Positions 32,057 to 41,682 of a DNA stretch of 42,329 nucleotides are shown here, piece after piece. A program made the position numbers and the translations under genes. The stretch covers positions 1 to 42,329 of the forward strand of contig JAJNPS010000044.1 in assembly GCA_021155205.1 (NCBI GenBank), in the 5' to 3' direction. How positions within the stretch are numbered: the stretch's first letter is position 1; the number at the start of each line of letters is the position of its first letter. The notes under the pieces are model-generated. The model was not told the origin of the DNA. It worked only from the letters and a program-made list of their open reading frames with translations, and searched no databases. Origin of the DNA: Rhodobacterales bacterium. Lineage in GTDB: Bacteria; Pseudomonadota; Alphaproteobacteria; Rhodobacterales; Rhodobacteraceae.

Positions 32057-34084
32057 ATGAAAGACTTCGAACAGGATTATCCCGATTTCCGCGCCGCACC
32101 GCATTACGAGCATGGCGACGAAGCGCCGTCGAACCGTTCCGCCAATCCCACGATGTATGACGTGATCGCCGCCCGCGCCTCGCGGCGGGGGTTCCTTGTC
32201 GGCGGCCTTGCGGCCATAGCGACCGGGGTTTTCGGCGCCGGCCTGACCCCCCGCGGCGCATTGGCCAGCACCACGGGCCTGTTGGGTTTCGCCCCCGTGC
32301 CACTGTCCAAAGAGGATACGGTCGTGGTCCCGGCAGGCTACAAGGTCCAGATCCTCGCGCCCTGGGGTGCCCCCCTGACTGGCGACATGCCCGCCTTTGT
32401 CCCCGGTGGCAATACCGGCGCGGAACAGGGCATGCAGGTCGGCATGCACCATGACGGGATGCATTTCTATGGCATCGACGGATCCTCGACCGATGGCCTT
32501 CTGGTGTTCAACCACGAATATATCGAGCCGCGCTTTCTGCATGCTGCGGCATGGAAGGGCCAGGCCCTTGATGGCGACATGGTGGTCTTTGCCGCCGATG
32601 GCAGCCGCGATGCCGACGAGGTGCTGAAGGAGATGAATGCCCACGGCGTGTCGGTCGCCCGCATCCGGCGCGGCGCGGACGGCCAGTGGGCGATTGTCGC
32701 GGACCCGATGAACCGGCGGATCACCGCGCTGACGGACATGGCCTTTTCCGGCCCCGTCGCAGGGTCGGCCCATCTGATCACCAGGTTCAGCCCCGACGGG
32801 ACCAGAAGCCGCGGCACGCTGAACAACTGCGCTTACGGCGCGACGCCGTGGAACACCTACATGACGGCCGAAGAAAACTGGGCCGGCTATTTCGTCAATG
32901 CCGATGCCGAGATGCCGCGCGCGCACAAACGCTATGGCGTGTCGGCCGAAGAGTCCCGCTATGGCTGGGAAAAGGCTGCGGGTGGGGCAGATGAAACGAT
33001 GCGTTTCAACGCCGCCGCGACGGGTAATTCGGCCGCCGCGGATTACCGCAACGAGCCCAATACCTTTGGCTACATGGTCGAGATCGACCCGTTTGATCCG
33101 GCCTCGGTCCCGGTCAAACGCACGCATCTGGGCCGTTTCGCGCATGAAGGCGTGGTCTTTGCCCCCGCCGTCGCGGGCAAGCCCGTGGTCTGCTATTCCG
33201 GCGACGACAGCCGGTTCGAATACATCTACAAATTCGTCTCGGCGGCGCCCTACGATCCGGCCACGGCAGACGGCACCCTGCTTGATACCGGAACGCTTTA
33301 TGTGGCCCGATTCAACGAGGACGGCAGCGGCGACTGGCTGGCGCTGGCACCCGGCGAAAACGGCCTGACGCCCGAGAACGGCTTTGCCGATCTGGCCGAC
33401 ATTCTGGTCAACACGCGGGCAGCCGCGGACCAGGCGGGCGCCACCAAGATGGACCGCCCCGAATGGGGCACCGTCGATCCGAACACCGGCGAGGTCTATT
33501 TCACCCTGACCAACAACAACCGCCGCGACATGACGCAGGTCGATGCGGTCAATCCGCGCGCCGAAAACAACTTTGGCCAGATCGTGCGATGGAAATATGA
33601 CGCCGCAGACCACACCCGGACCGCGTTCAGGTGGGAGTTGTTCGTCATTGCCGGGACCGCGCGGACATCGCTGACCTTCAAGGACGAAGTGCTGAACGAC
33701 GACAACATCTTTGCCTGCCCCGATGGCATCTGGTGCGATCCGAACTCGCGGCTGTGGATCCAGACCGACATGGGCGACATCGGCCCCGACCAGAGCGGCC
33801 CGCTGGAGCCGTTCGGGATGAACCAGATGCTTGCCGCCGATCCTGCGACGGGGGAAATCCGGCGGTTTCTGACCGGGCCATGGGGCCAGGAAATCACCGG
33901 CGTCATCGCCACGCCAGACGGCACCACGATGTTCGTGAATGTCCAGCACCCCGGCGCCCATGGCAGCCCCGAGGATTTCGCCGCAGGCAAGTTCGGCTCG
34001 GGCTTTCCCGATTATAACGGCACTGTGCCGCGGTCGGCCACGCTGGTCATCAGCCGCGAGGACGGCGGCGTGATCGGGGCGTAA
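32057..34084 (+). CDS. phoX: PhoX-family alkaline phosphatase (DUF839), Tat-exported
   Basis: The 675-residue protein has a long N-terminal region followed by a twin-arginine motif, SRRGFLVGG at about 42-50, and a hydrophobic stretch ending in GALA, so it would be folded before export. The mature part is a DUF839/PhoX beta-propeller: FNHEYIEPRFLH near 155, CAYGATPWNTYMTAEENW near 258, EIDPFDP, YSGDDSRFEYIYKFV near 382 and DGIWCDPNSRLWIQTDMG near 558. PhoX releases phosphate from phosphoesters using calcium and iron in the periplasm. ATG at 32057 follows GAAGGAG; an earlier codon at 31991 lacks such a site. Probably phosphate-regulated through the upstream array. Confidence 0.93.
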   Translation: MKDFEQDYPDFRAAPHYEHGDEAPSNRSANPTMYDVIAARASRRGFLVGGLAAIATGVFGAGLTPRGALASTTGLLGFAPVPLSKEDTVVVPAGYKVQILAPWGAPLTGDMPAFVPGGNTGAEQGMQVGMHHDGMHFYGIDGSSTDGLLVFNHEYIEPRFLHAAAWKGQALDGDMVVFAADGSRDADEVLKEMNAHGVSVARIRRGADGQWAIVADPMNRRITALTDMAFSGPVAGSAHLITRFSPDGTRSRGTLNNCAYGATPWNTYMTAEENWAGYFVNADAEMPRAHKRYGVSAEESRYGWEKAAGGADETMRFNAAATGNSAAADYRNEPNTFGYMVEIDPFDPASVPVKRTHLGRFAHEGVVFAPAVAGKPVVCYSGDDSRFEYIYKFVSAAPYDPATADGTLLDTGTLYVARFNEDGSGDWLALAPGENGLTPENGFADLADILVNTRAAADQAGATKMDRPEWGTVDPNTGEVYFTLTNNNRRDMTQVDAVNPRAENNFGQIVRWKYDAADHTRTAFRWELFVIAGTARTSLTFKDEVLNDDNIFACPDGIWCDPNSRLWIQTDMGDIGPDQSGPLEPFGMNQMLAADPATGEIRRFLTGPWGQEITGVIATPDGTTMFVNVQHPGAHGSPEDFAAGKFGSGFPDYNGTVPRSATLVISREDGGVIGA

Positions 34085-34091
34085 GCCATAA

Positions 34092-34124
34092 GGGGCGCGC
34101 CAGCAGTCCTGGCGCGCCCCAATT
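34092..34124 (+). terminator. Hairpin terminator after phoX
   Basis: GGGGCGCGCCAG (34092-34103) pairs perfectly with CTGGCGCGCCCC (34109-34120) around CAGTC, a 12-bp stem, followed by AATTT. The T tract is weak but the stem is very stable and starts 7 bases after the phoX stop. Confidence 0.7.
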
Positions 34125-34179
34125 TCCTGCGAAGGAATCTGCAAATATCTTCAAAGATTCTTGCGCTGACGCCCGCCCC

Positions 34180-34208
34180 TTGCACCCATCCCCGCCCCCG
34201 CATAGAAC
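34180..34208 (+). promoter_or_regulatory. Putative promoter of lysC
   Basis: TTGCAC (34180-34185) and TAGAAC (34203-34208) have a 17-base spacer and end about 30 bases before the lysC ATG. Confidence 0.5.
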
Positions 34209-34237
34209 CCGCGCGTGATTGCCGGTGGAGGGGGACC

Positions 34238-35494
34238 ATGCCGCTTCTCGTGATGAAATTCGGCGGCACCTCGGTGGCGGATCTGCCGCGCATCCGGAAT
34301 GCCGCCGGAAAAGTCAGGCGCGAGGTGGAGCGCGGCCATGACGTCATCGTCATTGTCAGCGCCATGTCCGGCAAGACCAACGAACTCGTGTCCTGGGTCG
34401 AAGGCACGTCGCCGCTGTACGACGCACGCGAGTACGATGCCGTCGTGTCCTCGGGCGAAAACGTCACCGCCGGGCTGATGGCCCTGACCTTGCAGGAAAT
34501 GGACGTGCCCGCGCGGTCCTGGCAAGGCTGGCAGGTGCCGATACAGACCACGTCGGCGCATGCCTCGGCCCGGTTCGTGGACATTCCCCGCGCCAACATC
34601 GACGCCAAGTTCGCCGAAGGCTTCAAGGTCGCCGTGGTCGCCGGTTTCCAGGGCGTGTCGCCCGAAGGCCGCATCACCACCCTTGGCCGGGGTGGCAGCG
34701 ACACCACCGCCGTCGCCTTTGCAGCCGCATTCGGGGCGGTGCGCTGCGATATCTATACCGACGTCGATGGCGTCTATACCACCGACCCCCGCATCAGCCC
34801 CAAGGCGCGCAAGCTGGACAAGATCGCGTTCGAGGAAATGCTGGAACTCGCCTCGCTGGGGGCCAAAGTCCTGCAGACCCGCTCGGTCGAACTGGCGATG
34901 CGCTACAAGGTGCGCCTGCGGGTGCTGTCCTCGTTCGAGGACACCGACGAAAACTCTGGAACGCTGGTCTGTGACGAGGATGAGATCATGGAATCGAAAG
35001 TTGTGTCCGGCGTGGCCTACAGCCGGGACGAGGCGAAGATGACGCTGGTGCGGGTCGAGGACCGGCCGGGGATCGCGGCGGCGATCTTTGGCCCCTTGGC
35101 GGATGCGGGCGTGAACGTGGACATGATCGTCCAGAACATTTCCGAGACCGACGCCCCCGGCGACAAGCGGGCCTATACCGACATGACGTTCTCCTGCCCG
35201 ACCAATCAGGTGGTGCGGGCGAAAAAGGCGATCGAGGACGCGCGGGACGCGGGAAAGTTCGTCTATGCCGACCTTGTCACCGACAGCGATGTGGCCAAGC
35301 TGTCCGTGGTCGGCATCGGCATGCGCAGCCATGCCGGCGTTGCGGCGCGGATGTTTTCCGCGCTGGCGGCGGAGAACGTGAACATCAAGGTCATCACAAC
35401 GAGCGAGATCAAGATCTCCGTGCTCATCGACCGCAAGTACATGGAACTTGCCGTGCAGGCGCTGCATGACACGTTTGATCTGGACCGGGGGTAA
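34238..35494 (+). CDS. lysC: Aspartate kinase
   Basis: LysC phosphorylates aspartate, opening the lysine, threonine and methionine branch. The 418 residues have the kinase domain (LVMKFGGTSVADLPRI, VVSSGENVTAGL, GRGGSDTTAVAFAAA, TDVDGVYTTDPRI) and two C-terminal ACT domains starting near 265 (VRVEDRPGIAAAIFGPLADAGVNVDMI) and 345 (SVVGIGMRSHAGVAARMFSAL), which bind feedback inhibitors. ATG at 34238 has a GGAGG site. The lysC-ptsP order is common in related genomes, and metZ in this window belongs to the methionine branch it feeds. Confidence 0.98.
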   Translation: MPLLVMKFGGTSVADLPRIRNAAGKVRREVERGHDVIVIVSAMSGKTNELVSWVEGTSPLYDAREYDAVVSSGENVTAGLMALTLQEMDVPARSWQGWQVPIQTTSAHASARFVDIPRANIDAKFAEGFKVAVVAGFQGVSPEGRITTLGRGGSDTTAVAFAAAFGAVRCDIYTDVDGVYTTDPRISPKARKLDKIAFEEMLELASLGAKVLQTRSVELAMRYKVRLRVLSSFEDTDENSGTLVCDEDEIMESKVVSGVAYSRDEAKMTLVRVEDRPGIAAAIFGPLADAGVNVDMIVQNISETDAPGDKRAYTDMTFSCPTNQVVRAKKAIEDARDAGKFVYADLVTDSDVAKLSVVGIGMRSHAGVAARMFSALAAENVNIKVITTSEIKISVLIDRKYMELAVQALHDTFDLDRG

Positions 35495-35695
35495 ACTGCC
35501 ACGGTGTCCGCTGTCCGACTGCCGGGCGGTGCGTCCCCGGCCACTTGGATATTGATTGCCCATGTTCCGACCAGCCGGACACGCCATGGCGGTTTTTCGG
35601 GCGGCATGTCCCGACGCACTGTTGATGACGACATCTGCCGTTCCGTTGTGTCCCTACTTGTGATCTAACGACGCAAACAACCTTCGGGACGAGGC

Positions 35696-37939
35696 ATGCC
35701 AGAACGGACCGAAAGCGACAGCCGAAAACTCCTGCGCCGCCTGCGCGACAGCCTTGCCGTGCCCGGTCGCGGGCAGGACCGGCTGGACCAGATCACCCAC
35801 CTGATCGCGGACTCCATGCGCACCGAGGTCTGCTCGATCTACCTCTTCCGCGATCCCGAAACGCTGGAACTCTGCGCCACCGAAGGCCTGAAAAAAGATG
35901 CCGTCCACAAGACCCGGATGAAGCTGGGCGAGGGGCTGGTGGGCCGCGTCGCGAAATCCGGCCTGCCGATCAACGCCGCGGACGCGCCATCCGAAAAGGG
36001 CTTTCGCTACATGCCGGAAACCGGCGAGGAACTGTTTTCGTCGTTCCTCGGCCTGCCGATCCAGCGCGTTGGCGAAAAGCTGGGCGTGCTGGTGGTGCAG
36101 TCCAAGACCGCCCGCCAGTTTTCCGAAGACGAGATCGACGCGCTTGAGGTCGTCGCCATGGTGCTGGCCGAAATGACCGAGCTTGGCGCCTTTACCGGCG
36201 ACGAGGACGGGATGAAGGCGCTGCACAAGCAGTCGGTCATGCTGCGCGGCACCTCGGGTCAGGAAGGCTCTGCCGAAGGCCATGTCTGGCTGCACGAACC
36301 CCGCGTCGTCGTAACCAACCCCGTCGCCGACGACCCGTTGACCGAAATCGACCGCATCCGCGATGCCGTGGGGCAGTTGCGCGTGTCGGTCGATGACCTT
36401 CTGGCCGCAGAAAGCCTCGACAAGGAACAAAAGCAGGTGCTGGAGGCGTACCGGATGTTCGCCCATTCACGCGGCTGGCTGCGCCGGATGGAAGAGGACA
36501 TCGCGCTCGGCCTGTCGGCCGAGGCGGCGGTGGAAAAGGAACAATCCGCCACGCGCCAGCGTCTGGAACAGGTGCCAGACGCCTATTTGCGCGAACGGCT
36601 GCACGACCTTGACGACCTGTCCAACCGCCTTCTGCGCATCCTGACCGGCCAGGGCCGCGACACTGGGGCGGAACTGCCGGAAAACCCGGTCCTGGTCGCG
36701 CGCAACATCGGGCCTGCGGAACTTCTTGACTACGGGCGCAGGCTGCGCGGCGTGGTGCTGGAGGAAGGCTCGGTCGGATCGCATGCCGCCATCGTGGCGC
36801 GCGCGCTGGCCATTCCGCTGGTGATCCACGCCAGCCGCATCACCCAAGAGGCGCTGAACGGCGATCACATCATGGTCGATGGCGACCAGGGCATCGTCCA
36901 TCTGCGTCCCGAGGAAACCGTGGCCCGCGCCTTTCGCGACAAGATCGCGATGCAGGCCGCCGCCCAGCAACGCTATGCCTCGCTCAGGGGCCTGCCCGCG
37001 ACGGCGAAGTGCGGAACGACGATCGCGTTGCACATGAACGCGGGCCTGATGGCGGACCTGCCCAGCCTCGAAGGGTCTGGGGCCGAAGGCGTCGGCCTGT
37101 TCCGCACCGAACTGCAGTTCCTTGTCCGCTCCAAGATGCCGCAGCGCGCCGAACTTGCCGCCCTTTACGCGCGCGTCATGGATGCCGCCAAGGGCCGCCG
37201 CGTTGCGTTCCGCACCCTCGACATCGGGTCGGACAAGGTTCTTCCTTACATGAAACCACAGGACGAACCCAACCCGGCGATGGGCTGGCGCGCGATCCGC
37301 GTCGGCCTCGACAAGCCCGGCATCCTGCGCATGCAGTCGCAGGCCTTGATCCGCGCCGCAAACGGTCGCCCCCTGACGGTGATGTTCCCGCTGATCACCG
37401 AACTGGGCGAATTTGCCGAGGCGCGCTCCCATGTCCTGCGCGAGGTTCACCGCGAAAAATCGCTGGGACATCCCATCCCGGCCACCATCGAGATCGGCGC
37501 GATGATGGAAACGCCGTCGCTCGCCTATGCGCCCAAGGCGTTTTTCGACCTGACCGATTTCATCTCCGTCGGCGGCAACGACCTGAAACAGTTCTTTTTC
37601 GCCGCCGACCGCGAAAACGAACTGGTTCGACGGCGCTATGACACGCTGAACCTGTCGTTCCTGGGTTTCCTGGAACAGATCGTCGCCCGCTGCCGGCAGT
37701 CCGACACGCCGCTGTCGTTCTGCGGCGAGGATGCCGGCCGCCCGATTGAGGCGCTGGCCCTGTCGGCGATCGGCTTTCGCAGCCTTTCGATGCGCCCCGC
37801 CTCGGTCGGCCCGGTCAAGGCATTGATTCGGAGTGTAAACCTGAACGAGGCAAGGGCGGTGATCGACAAGGCCCGCGAGGACGGGGCCGAAACCGCCCGG
37901 CCCGCGCTGATGGAGTGGCTGGCGACCCAGGGAGAGTGA
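35696..37939 (+). CDS. ptsP: Nitrogen phosphotransferase enzyme I (EINtr)
   Basis: PtsP takes phosphate from PEP and passes it to NPr and IIANtr, a regulatory chain sensing nitrogen and potassium state. An N-terminal GAF domain (about 20-165, TEVCSIYLFRDPETLELCATEGL) is followed by the enzyme I part: a helical linker, the phospho-histidine region VVLEEGSVGSHAAIVARALAIP near 362, GAEGVGLFRTELQFLVR near 462, the PEP-binding barrel with MGWRAIRVGLD, IEIGAMMETPSLAY and DFISVGGNDLKQFFFA, and LSFCGEDAGRP with the catalytic cysteine. The 747 residues are normal length. No ptsH or ptsN is in this window. Its TrkH neighbour 13 kb away is only a loose functional link to potassium. Confidence 0.97.
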   Translation: MPERTESDSRKLLRRLRDSLAVPGRGQDRLDQITHLIADSMRTEVCSIYLFRDPETLELCATEGLKKDAVHKTRMKLGEGLVGRVAKSGLPINAADAPSEKGFRYMPETGEELFSSFLGLPIQRVGEKLGVLVVQSKTARQFSEDEIDALEVVAMVLAEMTELGAFTGDEDGMKALHKQSVMLRGTSGQEGSAEGHVWLHEPRVVVTNPVADDPLTEIDRIRDAVGQLRVSVDDLLAAESLDKEQKQVLEAYRMFAHSRGWLRRMEEDIALGLSAEAAVEKEQSATRQRLEQVPDAYLRERLHDLDDLSNRLLRILTGQGRDTGAELPENPVLVARNIGPAELLDYGRRLRGVVLEEGSVGSHAAIVARALAIPLVIHASRITQEALNGDHIMVDGDQGIVHLRPEETVARAFRDKIAMQAAAQQRYASLRGLPATAKCGTTIALHMNAGLMADLPSLEGSGAEGVGLFRTELQFLVRSKMPQRAELAALYARVMDAAKGRRVAFRTLDIGSDKVLPYMKPQDEPNPAMGWRAIRVGLDKPGILRMQSQALIRAANGRPLTVMFPLITELGEFAEARSHVLREVHREKSLGHPIPATIEIGAMMETPSLAYAPKAFFDLTDFISVGGNDLKQFFFAADRENELVRRRYDTLNLSFLGFLEQIVARCRQSDTPLSFCGEDAGRPIEALALSAIGFRSLSMRPASVGPVKALIRSVNLNEARAVIDKAREDGAETARPALMEWLATQGE

Positions 37940-38093
37940 CTCGCGATGTCGCGGACGTCCTGATTGCCGTTGCCTACAATTGGGCCAGCCATCTGAGCAG
38001 TCAGGCAGGACGCGCTTGCTGGCCATCAAGTCCCACTTCAGAACACCGGCGGTTCACGCTCTGGTAGGACAAGGCCGCGTTGACAGCCATCCG

Positions 38094-39014
38094 CTAGGTT
38101 TTTTGATCTGTCGCCGGGATCGCGGATGGCGCGGGGCGGAACGCCTCGCTAAGGCCCAGGCTGCCGATCACCACGATCACGCCGATCCATTGCAGCAGGG
38201 TCAGGGACTCCCCGACCAGCGCCATGGCAAAAAGGATGATCATGACGGGTTCGGACGTGCTGAGCAGCGAAGCTCGCGCCGCACCGATCATGTTCGCACT
38301 GATGAAAAAGCACAGATAGCCCACCGAAAACGTCAATCCCACGACCAGCGTAAAGACCCATCCCGACAGGGATTGCGGCAGCCTGATCCCGTCGACAAGA
38401 CCGAAGGGCGGCCCGACCAGCGCCACCGCGCCAAAGACCGCCATCGCCCAGATCGTCATCAAAAGGTTGGACCCCGGCGCACCGATCTCTTTGGTCAGGG
38501 ACGACATCGACATGATCATCACTGAAAACGACACCATTCCCAGAACCGCCAATGCCAGCCCGCGCCAGTCCATGCTGGAAAAGCTCACCCCAAGCACCAG
38601 CGCCATTCCCAGCAGGGCCAGCACCATCAGGGCGAGAACGGGCCGCGTCAGGCGGGTTTCCCCGCTGAAATGCGCGGCAACCGCCACGGGAAACGGATAC
38701 ATGAACAGGATGATGCTGGCCAGGCTGATGTCGATGTAAAGGATCGACCCCAGCAGTCCGACCGCCGCCATCGTATGGGAAATGCCCGCAAGCCAGCTTC
38801 GCCGCATCGCCGCCAGACTGATGCCGGGCGAACGCCCCGTCGCGGCAATGAACACCAGCAGAAATGCGACACCAATCGTCGCGCGGGCAAGCATGACGAA
38901 CAGCCCGTTTGCGCCGTCATCATAGGCAAGCCGCGCGGCACTTGGCATCAGCCCGAACAGCAGCGCACCGGCCAGGATCAAAAGCACGCCGGTCGCGTTC
39001 TTGCCAAGGGTCAA
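38094..39014 (-). CDS. EamA/DMT-family membrane transporter
   Basis: Ten hydrophobic segments in two repeats of five mark an EamA (drug/metabolite transporter) permease of 306 residues. The first repeat starts GVLLILAGALLFGLMPSAARLAY and the second near 150 with GLALAVLGMVSFSVMIM; ARASLLSTSEPVMIILFAMALVGESLTLLQWIGVIVVIGS is the characteristic end. Such proteins export amino acids, nucleobases or other metabolites, and the substrate cannot be read here. The start is TTG at 39014, chosen because AAGGAG lies six bases upstream and the family begins there. Confidence 0.9.
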   Translation of the reverse strand: MTLGKNATGVLLILAGALLFGLMPSAARLAYDDGANGLFVMLARATIGVAFLLVFIAATGRSPGISLAAMRRSWLAGISHTMAAVGLLGSILYIDISLASIILFMYPFPVAVAAHFSGETRLTRPVLALMVLALLGMALVLGVSFSSMDWRGLALAVLGMVSFSVMIMSMSSLTKEIGAPGSNLLMTIWAMAVFGAVALVGPPFGLVDGIRLPQSLSGWVFTLVVGLTFSVGYLCFFISANMIGAARASLLSTSEPVMIILFAMALVGESLTLLQWIGVIVVIGSLGLSEAFRPAPSAIPATDQKT

Positions 39015-39219
39015 CCGGGTCTCCTTTTCAGGCCGCGCCGCGCGCGGTGCGCATGCCTATCACGAAGCCCGCGCTTTGCATCTGCAATTCGGCAAAGCGG
39101 GCGCAGGTCTGTCGGTCCAGCGGCGGGGAGTAAACCTTTGACGCACCGGCGCATCCTACCCGCTGTTGCCACCCATGCCCGCCTGGCCTACCCTTGCCCA
39201 AACCCCGCGCGAGGCAACC

Positions 39220-40290
39220 ATGTGGCCCGACCGACGCCTGCTCGACGTTTTCAACATCGACCACCCGATCATCCAGGCCCCGATGGCCGGATCGGCGACA
39301 CCGGCGCTGGCAGCGGCGGTCTGCAATGCCGGGGGGCTTGGCTCGCTTGGCTGCGGCGAAAGCACGCCCGATCAGATCCGCGGCGCCGTCGCCGCGATGC
39401 GCCAGGGGACCAACCGGCCCTTCAACCTCAACTTCTTCGTCCATGAAAAGCCTGAGACCGACCCGGACGTATTGCAACGCACCCTGCAACGCGTCGCGCC
39501 TTTCTACCGCGAACTCGGGCTTGGCGACCCGCCGGATACCCTTCCCGAGATCGGCCCCGGCTTCGACGACACCCGCCTGGAGCTTCTCCTCGACCTTCGC
39601 CCTGCCGTGGTCAGCTTTCATTTCGGCGTGCCCGAACCGAACGCCATCGCCGCCCTCAAATCGGCAGGGATCATCCTGATCAGCACCGCCACAACCGTCG
39701 CCGAAGCCATCACGCTCCAATCCGCAGGCATGGACGCCGTCATCGCCCAAGGCTGGGAGGCGGGCGGGCATCGCGGCTCGCACCAGCCGACCGAACCCGC
39801 CGCAGGGGTCGGCACGCTGGCTCTTGTGCCCCAGATCGCAGATGCCGTCCGCATCCCCGTCATCGCCGCCGGGGGCATCGCCGATGGGCGCGGCATCGCC
39901 GCCGCCTTTGCCCTTGGCGCGGCGGGTGTCCAGCTCGGCACCGCGTTCCTGTCCTGCCCCGAGGCGGGAACCGACCCCGCCCGCCGCGCGCTGCTGGCTA
40001 CGGCGAGCGAGACAGACACGATGATGACCGATGCCGTATCCGGCAAGTCCGCCCGCGCCGCCCGGTCGCGTTTCGCTATGGCGATGGAGGCGTCGCGCGC
40101 ACCCCTCCCCGCTTTTCGCCAGTTATACGGCCTGACCGACCCGCTTCTGGCCGCAGGCAAGGACGAGGTCGCATCGTTCCACCTCTACGGCCAGTCCGCC
40201 CGGCTGAACCGCGCCATTCCCGCCGCCGAGTTGATGACGGCGCTAGTCGCAGAAACCGCCGCGGCCTTTGCAAGATTGGCACAGCGTTAG
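39220..40290 (+). CDS. Nitronate monooxygenase
   Basis: An FMN-dependent TIM-barrel enzyme of the nitronate monooxygenase (2-nitropropane dioxygenase) family, 356 residues. The typical stretches are DHPIIQAPMAGSATPALAAAVCNAGGLGSLGCG near the start, AVVSFHFGVPEPNAIAALKSAG near 130, MDAVIAQGWEAGGHRGS near 172 with the catalytic histidine, and IPVIAAGGIADGRGIAAAFALGAAGVQLGTAFL near 218. The enzymes oxidise nitronates such as propionate 3-nitronate without releasing peroxide. ATG at 39220 has GAGG upstream; the earlier ATG at 39166 adds 18 non-conserved residues. Confidence 0.94.
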   Translation: MWPDRRLLDVFNIDHPIIQAPMAGSATPALAAAVCNAGGLGSLGCGESTPDQIRGAVAAMRQGTNRPFNLNFFVHEKPETDPDVLQRTLQRVAPFYRELGLGDPPDTLPEIGPGFDDTRLELLLDLRPAVVSFHFGVPEPNAIAALKSAGIILISTATTVAEAITLQSAGMDAVIAQGWEAGGHRGSHQPTEPAAGVGTLALVPQIADAVRIPVIAAGGIADGRGIAAAFALGAAGVQLGTAFLSCPEAGTDPARRALLATASETDTMMTDAVSGKSARAARSRFAMAMEASRAPLPAFRQLYGLTDPLLAAGKDEVASFHLYGQSARLNRAIPAAELMTALVAETAAAFARLAQR

Positions 40291-40296
40291 CTCGCC

Positions 40297-41055
40297 TTAC
40301 GCCTTGGTGATCTTCGCAGGTTCCACCGCCCTTGCGAACGCCGCCAGCACCGGCTCCACCCCATGCGTCTCGCTCAGCCGCAAAAGCCGGAACCGGATCC
40401 TTGCCATTTCCGTATAATAGGTCACAAACGCTGCATTCAGGCCCGCGCCCGCCACCGCACCGATTACCGGCACGGCCTGCGCCATCAGTTTCTGCCCCAG
40501 TGCCGCAGCCAGCTTCGGTGCCACAGTCGCGATGATCTTCTGCAGCGCCGGGCCGGTGATGGTCAGCCGCGCGGACAGGAACGACGTGTTGATGCCGTCA
40601 TCCTGCGCCAGCGGAGACCCCGCCCCGAACACCCGCAGACACTCGGCCCGGACCCAGTCCGCGCGCGGGTCATAGCCCGCCGCTGCCGCCTCGCGCTGGA
40701 TCGCATGCAGGATCAGCGTGATTGTGACCGGCAGTTCGGCAAGCGAGGTCGCGATGCCCCCGGCACCGCCCGCCGCGCCCGATGCCATCGCCGCCGCCAG
40801 CGGCCCGCGCGGTCCCATATCCGGCAGGCGTGCCGCATGACCCGCCAGCCCGTACGAGACCGACAGTGCCTCGGCCACGATCCCCTCAAGGCGCGCGCGC
40901 ACCGATGCCGGGATCACCGCCATCTGGCTTTCCAGCGATCCGCCCAGCCGGTTCACCAGCGCCATCACCGGCCCGTTGGCGCGCCGGTAGCGCCGCGCCA
41001 GCGCGGCGATCTCGGGCGCAAGGTCGGGGGTCAGCGGGGCGGGCAGCGTTTCCAT
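40297..41055 (-). CDS. EcsC family protein
   Basis: A 252-residue protein with EcsC-family features: a helical N-terminal half and a hydrophobic, glycine-alanine-rich part (ASGAAGGAGGIATSLAELPVTITLILHAIQREAAAAGYDP near 115) and VIGAVAGAGLNAAFVTYYTEMARIRFRLLRL near 205. EcsC was first seen beside an ABC transporter in Bacillus; its function is unknown and it often stands alone, as here. The ATG at 41055 (METLPAPLTPDLAPEI) is preferred; a longer frame to 41286 has arginine-rich, non-conserved sequence and overlaps the next gene. It ends just 6 bases after the convergent nitronate monooxygenase. Confidence 0.85.
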   Translation of the reverse strand: METLPAPLTPDLAPEIAALARRYRRANGPVMALVNRLGGSLESQMAVIPASVRARLEGIVAEALSVSYGLAGHAARLPDMGPRGPLAAAMASGAAGGAGGIATSLAELPVTITLILHAIQREAAAAGYDPRADWVRAECLRVFGAGSPLAQDDGINTSFLSARLTITGPALQKIIATVAPKLAAALGQKLMAQAVPVIGAVAGAGLNAAFVTYYTEMARIRFRLLRLSETHGVEPVLAAFARAVEPAKITKA

Positions 41056-41114
41056 CCTGCGAATATGGGGCCACCTGCCCCCGCTGCAATCCCCCGCGCC
41101 GCCGAATGTCCCCG

Positions 41115-41630
41115 TCAGGTCGCCCGTGTCACCGTTCCTTGCACACCCGCCCAGGCCCCGGCCTTCAGTTCCAGCCCCAGCACGCGGTCGGGGTTGGTGG
41201 GGGGCGGCATTTCCACGCCCTTCAGCCGCCGGAACCCGAACCTCCCGTAATAGGGTGCATCGCCGACCAGCAGCACCCGCTCCCACCCCAGCCTGCGCGC
41301 CTCGGCCAGGCTTTCGTTGATCAGCAACCCCCCAAGACCCTCGCCCTGCCGCGTCGGATGCACCGCGATCGGACCCAGCAGCAGCACATCCTCTTCGCCG
41401 ATCAGCGCGGGCCAGTAGCGGATCACCGCTGCCAGTCTGCCCTCATCATCCCGCAGCGTCAGGCACAGGGGCGCCACCGTCGGCACCCCGTCGCGCAACC
41501 GATAGGACGACAGCGCCGTGCGCCCGGGCGCAAAGCACAGGTCATACAGGGCCTCCACCTCCCACCAGTCGGCTTCGGTCTCTTCCTCAAGTCGGTACAC
41601 CAGCCCGCGCCCCACCAGAATCTTTTGCAA
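41115..41630 (-). CDS. GNAT-family N-acetyltransferase
   Basis: A 171-residue single-domain acetyltransferase. Motif A, which binds acetyl-CoA, reads LLLGPIAVHPTRQGEGLGGLLINESLAEARRLGWERVLLVGD at about 85-125, with the RQGEGLG pyrophosphate loop. APYYGRFGFRRLKGVEMPPP follows, as in the YhbS-type subgroup. Substrate unknown; it may modify a small amine or a protein lysine. It is divergent from the flavin reductase gene with a 52-base gap and is followed on the same strand by the EcsC gene. Confidence 0.9.
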   Translation of the reverse strand: MQKILVGRGLVYRLEEETEADWWEVEALYDLCFAPGRTALSSYRLRDGVPTVAPLCLTLRDDEGRLAAVIRYWPALIGEEDVLLLGPIAVHPTRQGEGLGGLLINESLAEARRLGWERVLLVGDAPYYGRFGFRRLKGVEMPPPTNPDRVLGLELKAGAWAGVQGTVTRAT

Positions 41631-41682
41631 ACGCCCCTAGCACGGGGCTATGTCACTGACAAACCATCAAAGGGTCCCCCGC

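Noticed and set aside
30917..34144. 1075-codon open frame on the minus strand
   Set aside because: It is antisense to purD and phoX, both of which have clear family motifs; the frame itself has none.
35495..35695. Small RNA or terminator between lysC and ptsP
   Set aside because: A rough inverted repeat (GGACACGCC with GGCGGCATGTCC) is imperfect and the T5 run lies inside the loop rather than after a stem, so no structure can be supported.
37940..38093. Intergenic stretch between ptsP and the EamA gene as an IS remnant
   Set aside because: Short frames there show no transposase motif and no terminal repeats; I see no identifiable feature.
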